Shown here piece by piece: positions 58,226-64,000 of a DNA stretch of 64,000 nucleotides. The DNA lies in the NCBI GenBank assembly GCA_027186245.1, contig CP114488.1, positions 3,174,501 through 3,238,500 on the forward strand. Reading direction: 5' to 3'. Each line of letters starts with the position of its first letter. Position 1 is the first letter of the stretch. Below the pieces are notes generated by a model, which was not told the DNA's origin, did no database searches, and worked only from the letters and a program-made list of their open reading frames with translations. Origin of the DNA: Coriaria nepalensis (lineage: Eukaryota > Streptophyta > Magnoliopsida > Cucurbitales > Coriariaceae). A program made the translations under genes and the position numbers.

Positions 58226-59829
58226 TAAGGTTCATTGCACAATGTAATTCTAGACATTAAATAATGACAGAGACACATAAGGGCTCGGACTCATTAGATA
58301 AGAGAGTCATAGTATAACCTTGATCTTAAGGAATGGTTCCATCAATTTGGATCTTAGGTCAACAAATGTTATTTTGGAGGTGAGTATTAGACCTTGAAAG
58401 GATGGGAAGTACTTTTGAGGGGCAGTGATCTATGGACATTATAATCTATTTAGGTGTATTTGTTTGAGTTTTGGTTGAATGTGGAACTGGTCGTGCGTCA
58501 TTATCATGTAAGAAAATAGAGTGAATGTTGGTTTGGGCTGAAGTTAAGCGGCGAGAATGAGTTACCATAGGTGAAATAAGGTTTGGTTAAGTAGATTACT
58601 CAAATAAACCTAATGTAGTGGCATGTGTTGATTGTAAGTGATGTGTTGAAGGAGGATTAATGGACCGAGTATAATGGTTGTTAGATTGATTTGGAGCAAT
58701 GGCTACTGAGGTGGCAACATGGGTTGGTGATGATAAAATTAGCATTTTGACATGTGGCGTAAATTTGTAAGACTTGTGGAAGAAAACAGCATAGTTTGAA
58801 ATCAATTTTCAGTTGTTTCATGAAAGTTTTCTCAAAATCATTCACACTAGCCACACAACAAATTGGTTTCATTGCAAACCGACCGCTCGACACTTTTGGT
58901 CACCTGGCATTTATGGCAGCCTAGTAGATTTCAGCTTGGATAACTTCATAATCTTCTCGATTGCTTATATTTCAAGTTAGCAATAACGTTTAGGAGACTT
59001 AGAGCACAGAAAGAGGAATTTCAACTAAGTAAGAAGCCGTGTCGTGCAAAGATGGAAGGTGAAAGAGATAAATAGCATGGTGGCTAAAATCAAGGAAGTA
59101 GTTACATGCAAATCAAGTAGCGAATTAAAATGGAATCATGGCTACATTCAACTAGGAAGAAAGAGAGAGAGTAGCATCATGGCTACAATCAAGGGAAAAA
59201 TGTGCATAAGATAGTTAGTGGCCGAGCAAGGCCTTGCCATGTAAAGAATGAATTAACATGGAAATAGTTACCAAATTCTGCCAGAATGTGGTTAAGGAAA
59301 AATATTCCTTCATGCCTAAAATCAAGGAAGTGGTTATTTGTCAATTCAAAAACTTTCCAAGCGAGCAATGAGGAAAAATAGGTTCGGATTTTTGCCTATA
59401 TATAGAATTTGCCATTAACATTGCAAAGGGTCTAGCACCAACATCAAAATGGGACCCTACACCACCAAGATGTTCCAGTAACATCAATGGTGATGAGATC
59501 GACCACCCTAAATATTTTAGGTGATGAATTATTTGATTGTCTATCTGGATCATCAATGTCTATTCTCGAGATCCAATGACAATGCAGATTTTATGTGTTA
59601 AGATTTAAGCAATTTGAGTCTCAATTAGCATGATTTATATCATGATTTCTAAAACATATAACTTAAAATACGAAACTTTATCATGATACGTATTTATATA
59701 ACATAAGATATTAATTCCAACAAAATCAATAAATATGATAAATAATAGCTGGTTTTCATAAATAACAAATAATAAATATATTAATTATCTTTATAATATC
59801 TACATAAAAATAATATCACAGAAAGTCGT

Positions 59830-60345
59830 TTGCCTCATCTGGTCAAAACCTGATTGGCTTGACGAGCGTACATTTTCAATCACTCACTTGCACTAAAACT
59901 AATCATTTTTTAATTTTATTATCATCTTGTCAAGACTGTGATCGAACCTCATTGGGAAAACACCTTAATGAATTGATTTGTAATGTTGTCATCTGTGTCG
60001 ACCCTTTCTATGTTGGTGTCCCCTCTTCTAATTATCTCCCGGATGAGGTGATAATGTCGCAATACATATTTGGATATTTGGTGAGACCTTGGTTCCTTTG
60101 CTTATGCTATTGCACCGTCGTTATTACAATACATTACTACACCAAGTTCAATTATGAACTTTTACATCCAAATCGCCTCTTTTGTTGTTTCTGAAGCTGC
60201 AATGTATTCTGCCTCAGTGGTAGAATCCGTAGTTGTTTTATGTTTAGAACTCATCCAACTGACCGCTCCACCAATGAGCATGAAAATGAAACATAAAATT
60301 GATTTACTATCATCAACTACACATGCATGTCCATGATTTTGATGA
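59830..60345 (-). pseudogene. copia RNase H remnant (element of LTR copy B)
   Basis: The - strand reads VVDDSKSIL, GGAVSWMSSKHKTTTDST, EAEYIAASETTKEAIWM, CNNDGAIA, AKEPRSHQISKYV, YHLIREIIRRGDTNIERVDT. The catalytic zone AEYIAAS is intact but stops and indels follow. It is cut off at about 60350 by the tandem-repeat array. Confidence 0.85.
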
Positions 60346-60349
60346 TTTC

Positions 60350-60835
60350 GGTCTGAGATGAATCATATTTCAGTTTGAGATGCAGTGAGATAATTTTAGA
60401 TTTGTTTCAAATGTTATAAAATCATAGAAAAAATATATCATAAAAATAGACTGTTATGGCTTTGTATAGAGTTCAAGAACACCTCAATCAAAGTTACATA
60501 AATCGAGATAAAAAATTTTGTAGTTGACTATTCAGGATCGAAATCATGATGTTCAGACCGAACTCGTTGTCTAACAATTTTAGACTTATTCCATATGTTA
60601 TAAAATGATAGAAAAATATATCATAAAAATAGACTCTTATAGATTTTCATAGAGTCTAGGAACACCTCAATCAAAGTTATATAATCCGAGATAAAATTTT
60701 TTGAAGCTGACTAGTTTTAGACCAAAATCTTTATCCAACAATTTTGGATTGGTTCCAGATGTTATAAAATCATAGAAAAATATATCATAAAAATATACTC
60801 TTATAGCTTACATAGAGTTTAGGAGGAAATTGAAG
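60350..60835 (-). repeat. left arm of inverted tandem-repeat array (3 units)
   Basis: Anchor GTTATAAAATCATAGAAAA recurs at about 60413, 60597 and 60760. Units carry TATCATAAAAATAGACT, CACCTCAATCAAAGTTA and CGAGATAAAA. They are the reverse complement of the units at 61171-62480. Confidence 0.88.
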
Positions 60836-61170
60836 TCATTCCTATATGTTCGGCATTATATAAGGTCTTGCGTTAACTCATCTAGTACCAAAATGGGAAC
60901 GATAGGCATTTTGATTTTAAAATGATGGAAATACCACAAAATAATAAATAATGAGATTTTGGTATTTATACAATTAAGTGTATAGAGTTTCATATGATAG
61001 GAAGATTATTACAAGAAATAAATGATAATAGGATTAAGTTATATATGCATAAGATGTGTACTGACCTGTATAGATATGTATGGGAGATATGATGAAGGAA
61101 ATGTATGTGACATATTATTCTATTTATTTCTTTCTCTCCGATATATGAATAACATTCTTTCTACACAAAA
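60836..61170. other. spacer between the two repeat arms
   Basis: About 335 bases with no repeat unit. It includes AGGTCTTGCG, TACCAAAATGGGAACGATAGG and several GTATAGA words. No gene; the short open frame at 61022-61240 runs into the right arm. Confidence 0.5.
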
Positions 61171-62480
61171 ATCATGTAGACTTTTTATCTCGATTTATAT
61201 AATTCTAATTGAAATGTTCCTGGACTCTATGGAAAACTAAAAAAGTCTATTTTTATGATATATTTTTTCTATGATTTAAAAACATCTAGAACCGGTCCAA
61301 AATTATTGGACAAAACTTTCGATCTAAAGATTTTGGTCTGAACATCATGATTTTGGTCTGAAACCAATCAATTTCAAGAACTTTTATCTCGGGTTATATA
61401 ACTCTAATTGAAGTGTTCCTAGACTCTATGGAAAACTATAAGACTGTATTTTTATGATATACTTTTTCTATGATTTTATAACATTTAGAACTAGTCCAAA
61501 ATAGTTGGACAAATATTTCGGTCTGAAGATTTTGGTTTGAACATCATGATTTTGGTCAAGAACTAGTCAACTTTAAGAATTTTTATCTTGAGTTATATAA
61601 CTCTGATTGAGGTTTTCCTAAACGCTATGTAAAGCTATAAGAGTCTATTTTTATGATATATGTTTTTATGATTTTGTAACATATAGAACCAGTAAAAAAT
61701 TGTTCGATAAATATTTCAGTTTGAAGATTTCGGTCTGAACATCATGATTTCAATTTGAAACCAGTCAATTTCAAGAAATTCTATCTTATATTATATAACT
61801 CTGATTTAGGTGTTCCTAGACTCTATGAAAATCTATAAGAGTTTATTTTTATGAAATATTTTTTTTTTATGATTTTATAACATATGAAACTAGTCTGAAA
61901 ATGTTGGACAAAGGTTTCAGTATGAACATCATGATTTCGGTCTGGAACTAGTCAATTTCAAGAATTTTTATCTCGAGATATATAATTTGATATATAATTA
62001 TGATTGAGGTGTTCATGAACTCTATGGAAAGCTATAAGAATTTATTTTTATGATTTTTATTTTTGATGATTTTATAACATCTCGAACTACTTCAAATTTA
62101 TTGGACAAAGATTTTGGTGTAAACATCATGATACTGATTTAGGTGTTCATGTCTAAACATCATGATACTGATTTAGGTGTTCAGGTCTAAACATCATGAT
62201 ACTGATTTAGGTGTTTATGTATTCTATGGACAACTATAAAAGTTTATTTTTATTATATATATATATATTTTATGATTTTATAATATCTGAAACCAGTCCA
62301 AAATTATGGAACAAAGATTTTTAATCCAAAAATTTCGGTTCAAACATCACGATTTCAGTCCAGAATCACTTAACTTTATATCTCATATTATATAACTCTA
62401 ATTAAGGTGTTTATATGCTCTATATAAAATTATAATAATCTATTTTTTTGATATATTATTATATGATTTTATAACATTTG
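61171..62480 (+). repeat. right arm of inverted tandem-repeat array (~7 units, ~198 bp)
   Basis: Anchor ATGATTTTATAACAT recurs at about 61271, 61470, 61668, 61869, 62066, 62272 and 62462, a spacing of 190-206 bases. Units hold CTATGGAAAACTATAAGAG, TCTATTTTTATGATATA, AGTCCAAAATTGTTGGACAAA and GGTCTGAACATCATGATTT. Unit 6 has an internal 34-base triplication at 62121-62212. Units differ by roughly 10-25% by eye. Confidence 0.9.
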
Positions 62481-62579
62481 GAAAAAAAAAAACTTTCATA
62501 AGATTTAACAACAATTATGAAATTACTACGCTTAAATGAATGCTTCTCATAAAAAATAAATAATAATAATAATAAATAA

Positions 62580-63560
62580 AAACAAAAAACAAAAAAAATC
62601 CGAACATTAAAGCTCGTCGATGCCTTCTTGTTTTCGAGAGAAGTCGCTTCCAAAACCTCTTTAAAGCCACCGGTAGTACTATTACTTGGATGGTTTGACA
62701 CTCTCCAAACGTTGTACGGCTTTTTGTCCAATTATGTTCTCTTACAATAATATCCTCTGGCAATCTCAACGTATACCTATCTTCTTCCTCTTTCTCTATT
62801 TCTCTTGCCCTAACTATTGAATGCCAAGTCGAATGTGATCTTGAAAACTTACATTCCACTCTATCATAACTTCCTTTTGTTTCTTCTACATACCCCATAT
62901 TACTATTTGACCCACTTTCTTCCCCATCTCTAATGTCAATCCTAATAGCATCCTCTAATGGCTCTAATGGGCGGTCGCAACCATTGTTGTGATCGTTATC
63001 AACAAGTTCTTGTGATTCTTTGATTCAATTCTCGATCGAATCAAGGTCTTGACGACAAACAGGACATGTCGCATGAGATTCAAGCCAAAGAACAATGCAC
63101 TCTTGATGGAAAACATGGTAGCAAGGAGTCAAGAATCTAAGCAGTGTCATCCTCAAACTCCACTAGGCAAATTTCACACTCTAGGGCATGCTTCTTATCT
63201 TTTCGAAACTCTTTGATACGTGCATATGGGAAAGTGGGAAAAGCTTCGATTAGTGAAGGATGCAGGCCGGTTTTTATGGGTTGATCTTTACTAACATCAT
63301 TTGATCTATGCCCAATAATAGTGCCGGATGGTATAGGGGTGACATGCCAAGAGAGAGACATCTTCCATGTAACATCTACACAAGTATATGGATAAGAAGC
63401 CAATGCAGAAGAAGATAAGGAGAACAACAGGTAAGATGAAGGTAATTGGTGTCGTTGTTGTTATAGAGTTTGAGGGTAGTTATGTTGGTGATGGTGTGGG
63501 GGTAAAGAGAAGTTATATGAGGGTTAATTCTCATCGCCATGACGATTTCCCGGAAACTTG
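62580..63560 (-). pseudogene. ATL-type RING-H2 E3 ligase pseudogene
   Basis: The N-terminal membrane segment reads PVVLLIFFCIGFLSIYLCRC (about 63380-63440). A frame change near 63345-63360 leads to HPSLIEAFPTFPYARIKEF (the GLD-like ATL zone) and [15 protein letters not shown] one-base shift at about 63140 comes before [32 protein letters not shown], so the RING-H2 ligands (C-x2-C, C-x-H-x2-H-x2-C, C-x2-C) survive across two frames. After a stop near 63028, C-terminal text continues with FSRSHSTWHSIV and DRYTLRLPEDI (62880-62740), typical of ATL tails, and ends KRFWKRLLSKTRRHRR. A premature stop also lies near 63465 before the membrane segment. With three or more lesions it is almost certainly dead. 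Intact ATLs are membrane ubiquitin ligases in defence and carbon/nitrogen responses. Confidence 0.85.
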
Positions 63561-64000
63561 GAGATGATTCGTAGGTTTCTTCTTTTTTATGTAAGAAAGC
63601 ATGGATATGAACTTAGAAATAAATGATTAATGAATGAGTGAGGAACCAAAAGGAAAAGGAGGACAAAGAAGAAGAAAAAAAATTGAAGAGAAAAAAAATT
63701 CATGCTCATGTGGGTTGTAAAAGTGAGAGAGAAAGAAGGGAAAGGGAAAGGGTGATTTCTGGGAAGGCGGACAAAATTCTAACTTGGTTTGTGGTTCTTG
63801 CCCAGCAGGGATCCTAGCACCTATTGACCGAGTCCTTATGAGAAGAATGGATTATGGTTTGTGCTAAACGGGTTGTCTGATCATTACCAAAATCTTTGAC
63901 TTCCACAATTTACTCCATTGTTTACAGAGTCCCATTCACGTCATCTATTGAATTGCCGATGACTTACCTACATCTATTGATCTGAATAATTACCATCTCA
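63561..64000. other. no gene recognised
   Basis: A purine-rich stretch (63640-63760) lies upstream of the ATL-like pseudogene. Nothing coding is supported before the window ends. Confidence 0.45.

Larger units (their letters stand above)
56984..59468. mobile_element. ~2.5-kb insertion inside LTR copy B
   Basis: The LTR text breaks after GATATTCCACCAAC (56970-56983) and resumes with GATGTTCCAGTAAC (59469-59482); these match at 11 of 14 bases and look like a target duplication. That is too long for an LTR element. The insert contains a copia RT remnant and a repeat-rich left end. I see no clear terminal inverted repeats or A-tail, so its class is unknown. Confidence 0.6.
55394..59722 (-). repeat. 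copia LTR copy B, split by an insertion
   Basis: It starts TGTTGGAATTAATATC at 59722 and ends GAATTCCTAACA at 55394, clean TG...CA ends. The LTR proper is 59722-59483 plus 56983-55394, about 1.83 kb; everything between is inserted. It follows the RNase H remnant at 59830-60345, so it is that element's 3' LTR. Confidence 0.75.

Noticed and set aside
60350..62480. Centromeric satellite array
   Set aside because: The ~198-bp unit length is suggestive, but there are only about ten diverged copies in two orientations between a retroelement and a gene remnant.

Overview
The window is nuclear DNA of a flowering plant, most likely a eudicot. Three things point there. The sequence is very AT-rich. 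The two intact genes are plant families with introns: a PLATZ zinc-binding protein and a plant-type tetraspanin. The rest is a dense deposit of plant transposons: Ty1/copia LTR elements, L1-type LINEs and hAT DNA transposons. I could not fix the species. No operons, CRISPR arrays or other prokaryotic features are present.

Layout. 1-4.9 kb: the 3' part of a fairly young copia element (+ strand, 3' LTR to 2192) sits inside the integrase of an older copia element on the - strand, whose 5' LTR ends near 4857. 6.5-7.6 kb: a small hAT element carries a second hAT element inside it; both have 8-bp target duplications. 8.3-9.7 kb: two remnants of a gamma-glutamylcyclotransferase-like (AIG2-like) gene. 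10.4-12.8 kb: a possible degraded LTR element. 13.2-18.0 kb: a long, decayed L1-type LINE with both ORFs and an A-rich tail. 18-27 kb: AT-rich, gene-poor DNA with simple repeats and one dispersed repeat pair. 27.4-30.2 kb: the intact four-exon PLATZ gene. 30-35 kb: gene-poor. 35-37.6 kb: a ~1.74-kb copia LTR with an RNase H remnant. 37.9-39.7 kb: a second, 5'-truncated LINE. 39.8-42 kb: an F-box pseudogene broken by a hAT element with a perfect 8-bp duplication and by a ~0.8-kb LTR-like stretch. 46.2-49.8 kb: a ~3.56-kb hAT transposon with a decayed transposase and a duplicated BED finger. 50.1-51.0 kb: the intact two-exon tetraspanin gene, whose intron has a GC-AG boundary. 53.3-60.3 kb: a mosaic of copia pieces with two more long LTRs, one split by a ~2.5-kb insert. 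60.35-62.5 kb: an array of ~160-200-bp repeats in two opposite-facing arms. 62.6-63.6 kb: a frameshifted ATL-type RING-H2 gene.

Only the PLATZ and tetraspanin genes look functional. They are unrelated in role and appear to be independent single genes. Nothing here looks like a multi-gene system. The most unusual structures are the inverted tandem-repeat array, the hAT-in-hAT nest, the tandem BED-finger duplication and the GC-AG tetraspanin intron. Repeat boundaries were read by eye and are approximate unless duplicated target sites are quoted.
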